Assembly (NCBI GenBank): GCA_015709215.1
Contig: JACCQN010000033.1
Location: 1 to 37,225 of the forward strand
Direction: 5' to 3'
From: Bacteroidales bacterium
GTDB lineage: Bacteria > Bacteroidota > Bacteroidia > Bacteroidales > F082
DNA length: 37,225 bases
The position numbers were made by a program, and so were the translations under genes. Position 1 is the first letter of the stretch, and the number at the start of each line of letters is the position of its first letter. Of this stretch, positions 1 through 8,657 are shown piece by piece. The notes beneath the pieces were generated by a model. It saw nothing but the letters and a program-made list of their open reading frames with translations. It had not been told where the DNA came from and searched no databases.

Positions 1-1
1 C

Positions 2-883
2 ATTTTTATTTTGCTGCTGGGATTGCCCAAGCTGAAATCGCAGGAATTTCTGGCTGATATTCGTGTTACCGCGCCCACTATCGAAGGTACTGATCGACGC
101 GTTTTTGAATCATTGCAGCAAGCACTTTACGATTTTATCAATAACCGAAAATGGACTAATATTAACTTTAAAAATCAGGAACGCATAGAATGTTCAATCC
201 TGATCACTGTAAAAGAACGCGTTTCTTCCGACGAGTTCAAAGGTACCATTAACCTGGTTTTGAGAAGACCGGTTTATAAATCTTCCTACAACAGTATATT
301 ATTTAATTATGTCGATGAAAGTTTTCAATTTAGGTATATTGAATCACAACCGCTTGATTATATAGAAAATAGCTATTCGTCTAGCCTCACTTCCACGCTG
401 GCATTTTACTTGTATTATTTTTTGGGATTAGACTTTGACAGTTTTTCGCTTTATGGTGGAGATCCATTTTTCAGGCTTGCCGAATCCATTGTAAATGCTG
501 CTCAAAATGCATCAGAGCGTGGCTGGAAAGCTTTTGATGGTAACAGAAACCGTTACTGGCTGGTTGAGAATATGACTAATCCGGCTTACCGGCCTTTACG
601 ACAGTTTTTGTATGAATTCCATCGCCTTGGTTTGGATGTGATGTCGGAAAAGCCAGACGAAGGCAGAGCGAAAATTGGCGAAACCCTCAGTTTTTTGGAA
701 CAAACCTGGCGCGAAAGACCTAATTTGTTGATGTTGCAGCTGTTTCTCGATGCAAAACGAGATGAAATTATCAATATTTTTTCTCAGGGCAGCCCTCAGG
801 AAAAGACAAAGGCAGTTAATATTATGCGCGAAATAGATCCCGCAAACGCTTCCAAGTACGAAAAAATTCTCGCACCTAAATAA
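2..883 (+). CDS. porD: DUF4835 / type IX secretion protein PorD-like, 5' end cut by window
   Basis: Family DUF4835, which I recall being named PorD and linked to the type IX secretion system of Bacteroidota; the exact role is not clear. The frame is open from base 2, and the first visible residues are a hydrophobic stretch (IFILLLGLP) followed by KSQE, which looks like the end of a signal peptide. The true ATG therefore lies just upstream of the window; the first in-frame start-like codon here (TTG at 11) is inside the signal peptide. The mature part begins with a segment about ancient-looking 'VTAPTIEGTDRRVF', typical of this family, and runs about 280 residues to a TAA stop. recN follows after 51 bases, the usual Bacteroidota order (coaBC, DUF4835, recN), so coaBC is expected upstream. 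Family call is fairly sure; the PorD name is from memory of current naming. Confidence 0.8.
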   Translation: MFILLLGLPKLKSQEFLADIRVTAPTIEGTDRRVFESLQQALYDFINNRKWTNINFKNQERIECSILITVKERVSSDEFKGTINLVLRRPVYKSSYNSILFNYVDESFQFRYIESQPLDYIENSYSSSLTSTLAFYLYYFLGLDFDSFSLYGGDPFFRLAESIVNAAQNASERGWKAFDGNRNRYWLVENMTNPAYRPLRQFLYEFHRLGLDVMSEKPDEGRAKIGETLSFLEQTWRERPNLLMLQLFLDAKRDEIINIFSQGSPQEKTKAVNIMREIDPANASKYEKILAPK

Positions 884-907
884 GCATCCCTAATCCATTT
901 GTTTCTT

Positions 908-915
908 TAATTTTG
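908..915 (+). promoter_or_regulatory. Candidate -7 box of recN promoter
   Basis: TAATTTTG matches the Bacteroidota -7 consensus TAnnTTTG exactly and lies 20 bases before the recN ATG. No convincing TTTG -33 element at the usual distance, so recN may also be read from the upstream gene. Confidence 0.4.
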
Positions 916-934
916 CTTCAAATCCTACACGAAT

Positions 935-2590
935 ATGTTGCAGAAGTTGCTGGTGTCGAATTATGCCCTAATTGATAAGCTTGAAATTGAGTTTAAGTCG
1001 GGTTTTACTGTAATTACCGGTGAAACAGGAGCCGGGAAATCAATTTTGTTGGGTGCTTTAGGGCTGGTCATTGGCAAAAGGGCTGATGTAAGTGTTTTGT
1101 CGGACCCGGGTAAAAAGTGCGTTGTAGAAGTCGTATTTAAGCTGGATGATACCCGATTAAAACCTGTTTTCGAAAAGTTAAGTTTGGATTTTGAACAGGA
1201 TTGCTTACTTCGAAGAGAGATCAATCCTAATGGAAAATCAAGGGCGTTTATCAATGATACTCCCGTTAACCTGCAACAACTTAAGCTGATCGGAACGCAG
1301 CTCGTTGATATACATGAGCAGCACGATTCGTTGCTACTTACCGATCAAACCTTTCAGTTGAGTGTTTTGGATGCGATGCTCGTAAGCCCTGAAGTGCTGT
1401 TAAACTATCGCTCAAAATTTCAGGATTATTTGCAGTTAAAAAATGAAATTCAGCAGCTTAAATCAAGTTTGGAAAGCTATGAAGCGGCATTTGATTTTAT
1501 CAGTTTCCAACTCGAAGAATTTGAAAAGGCTGCTTTGCAACCAAACGAGCTGGAAGAGCTAGAACAGCGGCTAAATACATTGACCCACGCCGAAGAAATT
1601 AAAGCAGCGCTTTTTACTTCTAATCAAATTTTGCAACATTCCGAGGAGTCTCTTTTACAGCAAATAAATCAGCTCGGTTTACAATTGAAGCGTTTATCGA
1701 ATTATTTGCCAGAAGCTATTGATTTGAATGCCAGAATTGAAAGTATCCAGATTGACCTCAAGGATATAAGTTTCGAATTAGCCCGAATGGAAGATGAAAG
1801 TCAGTTCGATCCGCATGAACTTACCTCTTGTCAGGAAAGGCTTGATTTGATCAACCATCTGATGCACAAACATAGGGTACAGGACTATAAGGCCTTACTG
1901 GAAGCGCACATGGAACTGGATGCTAAGCAGAGCAAAATGGGTTTTGATAAAGATATTCTTAAGAATAAGGAAATAGAGCTCAGCACGTTAAAAGCTTATT
2001 TGCAAAAGCTCGCCGATGAGTTGCACCAAAAACGAATCGATGCTGCTATACCTTTTGAGCGGGACGTAACGAAAGTGCTTCATGAGCTTGGAATGCCTCA
2101 TGCCGTATTTCGACTGAAGTGTGAGCGGACAGAAAAACTGCATCCTGAAGGACAAACAACAGTACATTTTCAATTTTCGGCCAACAAAGGCGTGGAAGTT
2201 GCTGATATGGGAAAAATTGCATCAGGTGGGGAATTATCACGCCTCATGCTGGCAGTAAAAAACAAACTTACAGATACAGGAATGATTCCCACACTTGTTT
2301 TTGATGAGATTGATACCGGGGTATCCGGTGAGGTAGCAGCAAAACTGGCAAAAGTTCTAAAGCAAATGTCGATGGGTATGCAACTGATTACCATAACACA
2401 TCTGCCACAGATCGCCAGCCAGGCAGATCATCATTTCCATGTTTTTAAGCAGGAAGAAAATGAACGTACTCAGTCCTCTATCAAGGCGCTTTCGACAGAC
2501 GAGCGGTATTATGAAGTGGCTAAAATGCTGAGTAACGATAATGTTACTTCAACGGCTTTAAAGGCTGCAAAAGAACTTTTTAAACAATAG
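935..2590 (+). CDS. recN: DNA repair protein RecN
   Basis: SMC-like ATPase of double-strand break repair by recombination, cytoplasmic and acting on DNA. 551 residues, the normal RecN length. Visible: Walker A GETGAGKS at residues 29-36; a long coiled-coil-prone middle (about 150-370) rich in Glu, Gln, Leu and Lys; the ABC signature SGGELSRLMLAVK at about 430; Walker B LVFDEIDTG with Asp457-Glu458; and a late ITHLPQIASQADHH segment (H-loop) typical of RecN. The ATG at 935 starts directly with the conserved MLxxLxVxNYALI of the family, so the start is firm. It sits between the DUF4835 gene and fabI, a common arrangement in this phylum. A nested inverted repeat follows the stop codon. Confidence 0.96.
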   Translation: MLQKLLVSNYALIDKLEIEFKSGFTVITGETGAGKSILLGALGLVIGKRADVSVLSDPGKKCVVEVVFKLDDTRLKPVFEKLSLDFEQDCLLRREINPNGKSRAFINDTPVNLQQLKLIGTQLVDIHEQHDSLLLTDQTFQLSVLDAMLVSPEVLLNYRSKFQDYLQLKNEIQQLKSSLESYEAAFDFISFQLEEFEKAALQPNELEELEQRLNTLTHAEEIKAALFTSNQILQHSEESLLQQINQLGLQLKRLSNYLPEAIDLNARIESIQIDLKDISFELARMEDESQFDPHELTSCQERLDLINHLMHKHRVQDYKALLEAHMELDAKQSKMGFDKDILKNKEIELSTLKAYLQKLADELHQKRIDAAIPFERDVTKVLHELGMPHAVFRLKCERTEKLHPEGQTTVHFQFSANKGVEVADMGKIASGGELSRLMLAVKNKLTDTGMIPTLVFDEIDTGVSGEVAAKLAKVLKQMSMGMQLITITHLPQIASQADHHFHVFKQEENERTQSSIKALSTDERYYEVAKMLSNDNVTSTALKAAKELFKQ

Positions 2591-2612
2591 TAAGGAATAA
2601 ATTATTTTTAAG

Positions 2613-2696
2613 TGCCTAAATGGTATTGATTTCTCAACTGGCTTGAAATCAAATTAATACTAATTTCATCACTGCTTAATTCATGCATTTAGGGGC
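2613..2696. repeat. Nested inverted repeats between recN and fabI
   Basis: Two perfect inverted repeats are nested in this spacer. The outer pair is CCTAAATG (2615-2622) with CATTTAGG (2686-2693), extendable with TGCC/GGCA across a two-base bulge. The inner pair is TTGATTTC (2626-2633) with GAAATCAA (2645-2652), 11-base loop. It lies upstream of the fabI -7 box. It could be a recN transcript end or a protein site; there is no T-run right after it, so a simple intrinsic terminator is not obvious. Confidence 0.5.
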
Positions 2697-2723
2697 ATAA
2701 AAGCGGTTAATAAAAAATTCAAC

Positions 2724-2731
2724 TATCTTTG
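2724..2731 (+). promoter_or_regulatory. Candidate -7 box of fabI promoter
   Basis: TATCTTTG, an exact TAnnTTTG match, 28 bases before the fabI ATG. The -33 region is AT-rich without a clear TTTG. Confidence 0.5.
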
Positions 2732-2759
2732 TCCGCTGTTAATTTTAAAAATCACTATT

Positions 2760-3617
2760 ATGGCCTATAATCTTTTAAAAGGGAAAAAAGGAATTATTTT
2801 CGGCGCACTTGACAGTAAGTCGATAGCCTGGAAAGTTGCCGAAAAGGCTTTTGAAGAAGGAGCTGTTTTCACGCTAAGTAATACGGCAACGGCGCTGCGC
2901 TTTGGCGAGCTGGATGAACTGGCCAAAAAATGCAACGCAACCATCATCCCTGCAGATGCTACATCAGTGGATGATCTTACTCGTGTTTTTGAAGAAAGTA
3001 TGAAAGTGCTTGGCGGAAAAGTCGATTTTGTGCTCCATTCGATTGGGATGTCTCTTAATGTTCGCAAAAAGCGTGTATATAACGATTTGGATTATAACTA
3101 TTTGAACAAGACACTTGATATATCTGCAATATCATTTCATAAAATGCTACAGGTTGCCTTTAAATTGGATGCCATAAATGAATGGGGATCAGTAGTTGGG
3201 CTTTCTTACGTTGCTGCTCAACGGACACTTTACGGTTATAACGATATGGCTGATGCTAAGGCTTTACTGGAATCTATTGCTCGCAGTTTTGGTTATATTT
3301 ATGGCCGCGATCGCAAGATAAGGGTAAATACTATTTCGCAATCGCCAACTAATACAACTGCCGGAAGTGGCGTAAAGGGTTTTGATGGATTGTTGGATTT
3401 TACGGAACGCATGTCGCCTCTTGGTAACGCAAATGCTGAAGAATGCGCTGAGTATTGTATCACCTTGTTTTCTGACCTTACGCGTAAAGTCACCATGCAA
3501 AACTTATTTCACGATGGTGGCTTCTCGAGCATGGGAATGAGTTGGAAGGCTATGCAGATATATAATAAAAGCATCAATTGCGACTGCAACGACAAAAAAG
3601 ATACGCAAATGGATTAG
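2760..3617 (+). CDS. fabI: Enoyl-[acyl-carrier-protein] reductase (SDR family)
   Basis: Reduces trans-2-enoyl-ACP to acyl-ACP in the last step of each fatty acid elongation cycle, using NAD(P)H, in the cytoplasm. 285 residues, a little longer than typical FabI (about 260) because of a polar C-terminal tail. Features seen: N-terminal cofactor site GALDSKSIAW (15-24), equivalent to the GxxxxxSxA motif that separates FabI from ordinary SDRs; LHSIG at 92-96; and the catalytic pattern Tyr150 ... Tyr160-x6-Lys167, with the ten-residue Tyr-Tyr spacing of FabI. The start follows a good -7 box. The tail ending in CDCNDKKD is unlike the E. coli enzyme. The gap to the next gene is only 28 bases, so read-through into the sensor kinase is possible. 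Another SDR function is conceivable but less likely. Confidence 0.88.
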   Translation: MAYNLLKGKKGIIFGALDSKSIAWKVAEKAFEEGAVFTLSNTATALRFGELDELAKKCNATIIPADATSVDDLTRVFEESMKVLGGKVDFVLHSIGMSLNVRKKRVYNDLDYNYLNKTLDISAISFHKMLQVAFKLDAINEWGSVVGLSYVAAQRTLYGYNDMADAKALLESIARSFGYIYGRDRKIRVNTISQSPTNTTAGSGVKGFDGLLDFTERMSPLGNANAEECAEYCITLFSDLTRKVTMQNLFHDGGFSSMGMSWKAMQIYNKSINCDCNDKKDTQMD

Positions 3618-3645
3618 AAATCCTATCGAAAAAAAAGCTTACTTT

Positions 3646-6600
3646 GTGGCAATGAATTGCTACAGAATGAGGGCTGTAAATCTAATTATACTTTTGGTTT
3701 TTTTATTTCCATCAATTGATGGACATGCACAGGCACATCTTGCTGATAGCCTTCCTGCACCGTGGAAGGTTCAACAGGATGTATTTGCCCGCTTTTCTGA
3801 TTTTGAATTCCTTAAAGAACGTGATTTAGGTGCTATTTCTGATATCGTTCAGGATCGTATCGGTTTTATTTGGTTTGCTGGCGAAAAAGGATTAGGCCGG
3901 TTTGATGGTTATGAGTTCCGGGTTTATCGTGCCGATTCAAGCGTAGGTTCTCTCCATGGTAATCTAATCAGCTCCCTAATGCTTGACGAAAAGGGAAAGC
4001 TTTGGATAGGACATTCAGGAGGAATCTCAAAATATGATGAACTGCAGGATCGATTTACTAAAATCTATGGTTTTTTTTGCGATGATAATGCAATAATCGA
4101 CAGTCTTTATGTTCGTGCTCTTTATTTGGAGGGTGATTCGCTGGTCTGGTTCGAAACGCTGGATGGCTGGCTAAGCCAGTATAAAAGAAAGTCGAATAAA
4201 ATTGAAAGATTACAAGTGCATCAGATTGTCTCACAGCCCTATTATCGCTATCATGCCCTGATCAAAGATATGGATGATGATTTGTTTATTGGCGGGCGCG
4301 GTATTCCTCCCATGCATTATGATGAGCAGTTAAATCGTTTTGATCAACTTAAAATTGATCCTGATGAAGCTCCGGGAACAAAACGCGAGGCGGATGTTTC
4401 CTTTTTGTTTGCAGATAAGCCGGGTTTTCTTTGGGTAGGAGGGCTCGAAGGGCTTTATCTTTATGATAAAGACAGGCAATATTTTCACAAATACTGGGCA
4501 GGTACGGTGTACGACATGATCAAATCACGCGATGGAACTTATTGGTTGGGAAGTAGTGATGGGGTTTTCAGAATCAATATGCAAAGTGGGGAAACAACAC
4601 ATTATAGTCTTAACAACAACGATCCGGAATCACTTAGTGGCGTGAGGATTTTTGCTGTGTTCGAAGACAGAAGCGGACGGATTTGGCTGGCACACGAAAA
4701 CGGTGTATCAACACATCAACCTGTAAAATCAGGAATTAGATATCTTTTTCATATTCCTGGGTTAGATGATACGCCAGCGTCAAGCCGAATCACAAGTTTA
4801 GAACGAAAATCAGACCATGAATTATGGATAGGCACTGCTGATGAGGGATTGGATGTGCTTGATATCAATACATTTAGGGTCACACATTACAATCCAGACG
4901 ATAGAACAGATATTCTTTCACCTCAAATTCGGACACTTAAAAAGCATCCGGATGGCACTTTGTACGTGGGATATTGGTCTGGAAGAGGTTTTAGCAGGTT
5001 GCCATTTGGAAGTGCAAGGTTCGAAAACTTTAGTTACGATCCTTCAAGCTTTAAATGCGATTGGTACAATGATTTTGAATTTGATCAGCAGGGTAATGTT
5101 TATCTTGGTTTTTGGGGCGGTCCGGGCTTAACTGTTTTTGAGCATAACAATGCTAAGTTTGGCCGAGAACTTACTGGTCAACTTCCTGATCCTTACACTG
5201 ATCGACTTATAACATCTCTTTTTAAGGCACAGGATAGAAAATTATGGATTACAACCACACAATCCGGTTTAATATGTTACAACACTGAAAAAGACAGTTT
5301 CAGATCCTATTTTGAAAAGATGCGTAAGGGAGGTGGAATTTCTGATGAACTTTTGTATGATGTTGTGCAAGATTCAGATGGAAATATTTGGGCGTCAGGC
5401 TCTAATTTATTTTTGTATGATGCCCGAGAAGATAAATTCATTAAGCAAGATCTGGGAATTGAATACGATTTTTTGGAGCTCTATCGGATACATCCAACTA
5501 AAGAGGGCACACTGTGGTTGCTTACTTCAGCAGGGTTAATGCGTTACGATCCGGCTGCCAAGTGGCTTACAGATTTTAGTGTGCATGTAAAATTAAATTT
5601 TAAATTTTCACAAGCTGCAGTATTTCAGTGGGATGAGAATATGTTAATCTTGGGTGGTTCAAATGGATTAGCACTTGTAGAAACTGAAAAACTTGGTTAT
5701 CGACACGCATTTCCCAAAGTGTTTTTAACACATCTGGATGTTTTTAATGAAATTTATATACCCTTGCTCGAAAATCTTGATGAAGTGACGCTCGCCTACA
5801 ATCAGAATTTTTTTTCAATTCATTTTGGTACTGATCATTGGGAAAAGGAACAACCCTACACCTATTTTTATCAACTAGAGGGTTTTGATAATGAATGGAG
5901 AGCTTTGACGCCACAGCAAAAATCAGCTTATTTCACTAATGTTCCGGCTGGAAACTACGTTTTTAAAATGCGAACAGGCGATGCTTATGGTAATGGAAGT
6001 GATCATGAGGCTCGTTTGTTGATTAATGTGATTCCTGCCTGGTGGCAGCGCTGGTGGTTCATCCTCCTAATAATATTCTTGATCGGCGGATTTGTTGGTT
6101 TGATTTGGTTTTTGAGGATGCGTGATGTAAAAATGAAATGGCAAAATACTGATCTTAATCAGCAACTATTACGCTTACAGATGAATCCGCATTTTATTTT
6201 TAATTCCCTCACCTCCATTCAAAACTATATCTATTCGAATCAAACACATCTTGCAGGGCAGTACTTATCGGATTTTGCCAGGTTGATTAGGCTTATTCTC
6301 GAAAACAGCCGCCACGAATGCGTTTCCCTCGAAAAGGAGATCGAAACGATTAGTTTGTATATGAAGCTTCAGAAGCTTCGTTTTACTGAGAAGATAGGTT
6401 TCAGCATTAAAGTTGATCCAGCTATAGATACAGAAATCACCTATGTGCCTCCAATGATGGCGCAACCTTTTTTGGAGAATGCCCTGGAACACGGGATTAA
6501 AAACAACATCAGGGAGGGCGTGATAGAGGTGAGCTATGTTTTGGTGGATAACAAAATCAGGTTCGAGCTAAGGGATAATGGAATTGGTATTGTGACTTCA

Positions 6601-6813
6601 AAAAGCTTAAAAACTGATGATCAGGCTGATCAGCACGAGTCGTTATCTATTGCTATTTGCAGGGAACGGATTCAACTGCTTGAAAAGAAGACAAAAACAA
6701 GAATTCCTTTTAATGTTGACGAAATTATCGAGGATGGCCTTGTAAAAGGAACCCGTGTGGCATTTGAAATTCCTTTAAAAAGTAATTTTGTCAGTAGAAA
6801 TATTAAAGCATGA
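3646..6813 (+). CDS. Two-component propeller sensor, LytS-type histidine kinase
   Basis: Membrane sensor kinase. In order: signal peptide (hydrophobic VNLIILLVFLFP, about 10-22); a periplasmic beta-propeller of reg_prop repeats from about 50 to 700 (recurring I-W-F/L/A-G motifs such as GLGRFDGY, GKLWIGH, GRIWLAHE); a Y_Y_Y domain at about 720-793; one transmembrane helix at about 804-825; and a cytoplasmic His_kinase domain with LQMNPHFIFNSL, putative phospho-acceptor His849. The ATP-binding part shows QPFLENALEHGIKN (about 940-953) and a DNGIGI G-box. Starts GTG 3646, ATG 3652 and ATG 3667 are all in frame; the last gives the most typical signal peptide and lies just after a near-consensus -7 box (TTACTTTG, 3639-3646), so it may be the real one. 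It overlaps the response regulator gene by 4 bases (ATGA), implying a cognate pair. The ligand is unknown. Confidence 0.93.
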   Translation: MAMNCYRMRAVNLIILLVFLFPSIDGHAQAHLADSLPAPWKVQQDVFARFSDFEFLKERDLGAISDIVQDRIGFIWFAGEKGLGRFDGYEFRVYRADSSVGSLHGNLISSLMLDEKGKLWIGHSGGISKYDELQDRFTKIYGFFCDDNAIIDSLYVRALYLEGDSLVWFETLDGWLSQYKRKSNKIERLQVHQIVSQPYYRYHALIKDMDDDLFIGGRGIPPMHYDEQLNRFDQLKIDPDEAPGTKREADVSFLFADKPGFLWVGGLEGLYLYDKDRQYFHKYWAGTVYDMIKSRDGTYWLGSSDGVFRINMQSGETTHYSLNNNDPESLSGVRIFAVFEDRSGRIWLAHENGVSTHQPVKSGIRYLFHIPGLDDTPASSRITSLERKSDHELWIGTADEGLDVLDINTFRVTHYNPDDRTDILSPQIRTLKKHPDGTLYVGYWSGRGFSRLPFGSARFENFSYDPSSFKCDWYNDFEFDQQGNVYLGFWGGPGLTVFEHNNAKFGRELTGQLPDPYTDRLITSLFKAQDRKLWITTTQSGLICYNTEKDSFRSYFEKMRKGGGISDELLYDVVQDSDGNIWASGSNLFLYDAREDKFIKQDLGIEYDFLELYRIHPTKEGTLWLLTSAGLMRYDPAAKWLTDFSVHVKLNFKFSQAAVFQWDENMLILGGSNGLALVETEKLGYRHAFPKVFLTHLDVFNEIYIPLLENLDEVTLAYNQNFFSIHFGTDHWEKEQPYTYFYQLEGFDNEWRALTPQQKSAYFTNVPAGNYVFKMRTGDAYGNGSDHEARLLINVIPAWWQRWWFILLIIFLIGGFVGLIWFLRMRDVKMKWQNTDLNQQLLRLQMNPHFIFNSLTSIQNYIYSNQTHLAGQYLSDFARLIRLILENSRHECVSLEKEIETISLYMKLQKLRFTEKIGFSIKVDPAIDTEITYVPPMMAQPFLENALEHGIKNNIREGVIEVSYVLVDNKIRFELRDNGIGIVTSKSLKTDDQADQHESLSIAICRERIQLLEKKTKTRIPFNVDEIIEDGLVKGTRVAFEIPLKSNFVSRNIKA

Positions 6814-7562
6814 GCATAAAGGCATTAATTGTTGACGACGAGGAAAACTCGCGCAAAGCTTTGTTAAATATGTTGCAATACTATTGCAAGGATATTGAAG
6901 TGATAGGACAGGCTGAAAACATCGCCAATGCATACGAATTGATTAATATGCATAAACCTGATGTTGTGTTTCTGGATATTCAAATGCCAGGAGGAAACGG
7001 ATTTGAGTTGTTGAAAAAGTTTAAGCCAATTCCCTTCAAAGTAATTTTTGTGACTGCTTTTGATCATTTTGCACTCAGGGCAATCAAATTAAGTGCTGTG
7101 GATTATTTACTTAAACCTGTGAGCCCAAAGGAATTGATCCGGGCGGTAAGCAAATTGGAAAAACAGATGGATGTTGAAGATTTGTTTGATAAGCAAATGG
7201 AAGCGCTCGAAGATAATATGCAACCTGAAAGGCAGGAAAAAAAAATCATCCTCAACACATCTACTACCATGCATGTTATCAAAATCAATGAGGTGATTCG
7301 CTGCGAAGCCGACGAAAATTATACCCATGTAATCAAAGAAGATGGCAAAGCTGTTTTGGTAGCAAAAACGCTAAAAGAGTTTGATGAGATGTTGAGCCCC
7401 TTTGGCTTCTGCCGGATTCATCAGTCCCATCTTGTTAACCTCAGTCATGTATTAACTTTTGAGAAAAGTAGTGGTATTGTAATTCTTACTACAAAAGAAC
7501 GCATTCCTGTCTCGAGCCGACGCAAAGAGTTCTTTTTATCGGCTTTGCAACACTATGTTTAA
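6810..7562 (+). CDS. LytTR-family response regulator
   Basis: DNA-binding response regulator, partner of the preceding LytS-type kinase. The receiver domain (about 1-118) has the acidic pair Asp9-Asp10, phospho-acceptor Asp56 in FLDIQMPGG, the conserved Thr82 (FVTAFD) and Lys102 (LLKPV). A linker (about 120-140) leads to a LytTR domain (about 145-248), recognised by IIRCEADENYTHV-like and GFCRIHQSHLVNLSHV-like segments. The start codon overlaps the kinase stop codon in ATGA, so translation is coupled and the 1:1 pairing is strong. LytTR proteins usually bind pairs of short direct repeats; no such repeat was obvious just downstream. The two small lipoprotein genes that follow are the nearest possible targets, but this is only inference. 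Confidence 0.95.
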   Translation: MSIKALIVDDEENSRKALLNMLQYYCKDIEVIGQAENIANAYELINMHKPDVVFLDIQMPGGNGFELLKKFKPIPFKVIFVTAFDHFALRAIKLSAVDYLLKPVSPKELIRAVSKLEKQMDVEDLFDKQMEALEDNMQPERQEKKIILNTSTTMHVIKINEVIRCEADENYTHVIKEDGKAVLVAKTLKEFDEMLSPFGFCRIHQSHLVNLSHVLTFEKSSGIVILTTKERIPVSSRRKEFFLSALQHYV

Positions 7563-7624
7563 AACTGCAAATACTCAACCAAAAGCTACACTTAATAAGT
7601 AAAGTTATTCATTGATCAAATTGA

Positions 7625-7656
7625 TTTGACTTTAGGGGCTAGCTGTTCCTAATTTG
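7625..7656 (+). promoter_or_regulatory. Candidate promoter for the lipoprotein gene at 7689
   Basis: TTTG (7625-7628), 21-base spacer, then TAATTTG (7650-7656), which is one base shorter than the TAnnTTTG consensus. Predicted leader of roughly 25-30 bases. Spacing is right; the box itself is imperfect. Confidence 0.4.
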
Positions 7657-7688
7657 CGCCCTTATGTAACCCCTTAAATTAATTTACA

Positions 7689-8108
7689 ATGAAAACAAAA
7701 AACGTACTCATTGCCTTAGGCACAGTTTTGATGTTTGTTATGTTTACAACATCATCATGTAAGAAAAAAGACGATCCGGAGCCAACTCCAACCCCAACTC
7801 CTTATACTCCGGTGTTCTCTGCAACTTCCATTGCGATTGATGCCACAACAATCGATTTCTACATTGCCTGTACAACAGACGATTATGAATTGATTAAAGT
7901 AGAAGTGAAATCACCAGGAGCATTGCAGGATGATACTTACCTTGGGAACGGTATATTATTGATTCGAAGCGAACCAATAACTTTTCCCAACTACTTTGTA
8001 AGAACCAGTGGTACCTGGACATTTATTATCACCGGAACAATTAAGAGTGGTGCACACGTAGGTGAGTCATTTACGGTTAGTACTTCTGTATCAGTTAGTG
8101 GTAAGTAA
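7689..8108 (+). CDS. Small predicted lipoprotein, unknown function
   Basis: 139 residues. N-terminus MKTKN followed by a hydrophobic core and a lipobox TSSC with Cys24, then KKKDD and a Pro-Thr stretch (about 31-38, PTPTPTP), a typical tether of exported Bacteroidota lipoproteins. The KKKDD after the Cys resembles a lipoprotein export signal (Lys then Asp rich), so display at the cell surface is possible. The remaining about 100 residues look like one small beta-sandwich (alternating Thr/Ser/Val strands, ending in a SVSVSGK strand). No recognised domain and no catalytic motif. It lies 126 bases after the LytTR regulator, with its own candidate promoter, and is followed at 37 bases by a second lipoprotein gene. 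Confidence 0.8.
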   Translation: MKTKNVLIALGTVLMFVMFTTSSCKKKDDPEPTPTPTPYTPVFSATSIAIDATTIDFYIACTTDDYELIKVEVKSPGALQDDTYLGNGILLIRSEPITFPNYFVRTSGTWTFIITGTIKSGAHVGESFTVSTSVSVSGK

Positions 8109-8145
8109 ATAATTGCAGGTATTTTGTTTTTTAGAGTGAACAGCC

Positions 8146-8604
8146 ATGAGATTGTTAAAAGTGCTTGTTGCTATATTTATTTGTCTGTTAGCCAATAGTT
8201 GTACACAATCGGTTACCACAGAAAATGAACCTTGCGACGGCATTTTTTATATGGACATGGATGGTTTTAGCAGCAAAAGTATTTGCACCGATCACCTCGA
8301 TACATACATCCTCAATAAGGAAGCTTTAAATTTAAAAGTAATGAACGATGAACTCGCCGGAAAAGTGATTTTCGAATTGTTCCTTAATCCCTGGGACGGC
8401 CCAGGCGAGTATCATTTCGGGAGTGGTTTGAATAAATGTGAACTCATTGTTCATGGCGCTTCTGATGAATTTTACAAATGTACCTCAGGAAAAATCCTTA
8501 TAACCGAAGCCACTTCAAATAAAATGGAAGCCAATTTTTCGATCGTAGTCGAGGGATTTTACAACAAAAAGGTTCTTCACGCCCGAGGAGGGGTACATTT
8601 GTAG
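8146..8604 (+). CDS. Predicted lipoprotein, unknown function
   Basis: 152 residues. Signal peptide of type II: MRLLK, hydrophobic VLVAIFICLLA, then lipobox ANSC with Cys19. The mature part is unrecognised; it holds several Cys residues (in NEPCDGIF, KSICTDHL, NKCELI, YKCTSG) that could form disulfides in the periplasm or at the surface, and alternates short hydrophobic strands with charged turns, suggesting a small beta fold. It follows the other small lipoprotein at 37 bases in the same direction, so the two are probably transcribed together. A hairpin lies directly downstream, between it and the convergent TIGR02757 gene. Confidence 0.78.
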   Translation: MRLLKVLVAIFICLLANSCTQSVTTENEPCDGIFYMDMDGFSSKSICTDHLDTYILNKEALNLKVMNDELAGKVIFELFLNPWDGPGEYHFGSGLNKCELIVHGASDEFYKCTSGKILITEATSNKMEANFSIVVEGFYNKKVLHARGGVHL

Positions 8605-8621
8605 TTTTCTCGTTTGATGTG

Positions 8622-8657
8622 ACCAGTAGGGCCGGCCTTTGTGCCGGCTTTGCTGGT
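8622..8657. terminator. Hairpin between convergent genes, probable shared transcript end
   Basis: GCCGGC (8631-8636) pairs with GCCGGC (8643-8648) over a 6-base loop, extended after a 4-base internal loop by ACCAG (8622-8626) with CTGGT (8653-8657). A perfect 12-base palindrome GGTTTATAAACC (8655-8666) overlaps the edge and includes the stop codon of the minus-strand gene. T-runs are short on both sides, so termination strength is uncertain. Confidence 0.55.
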
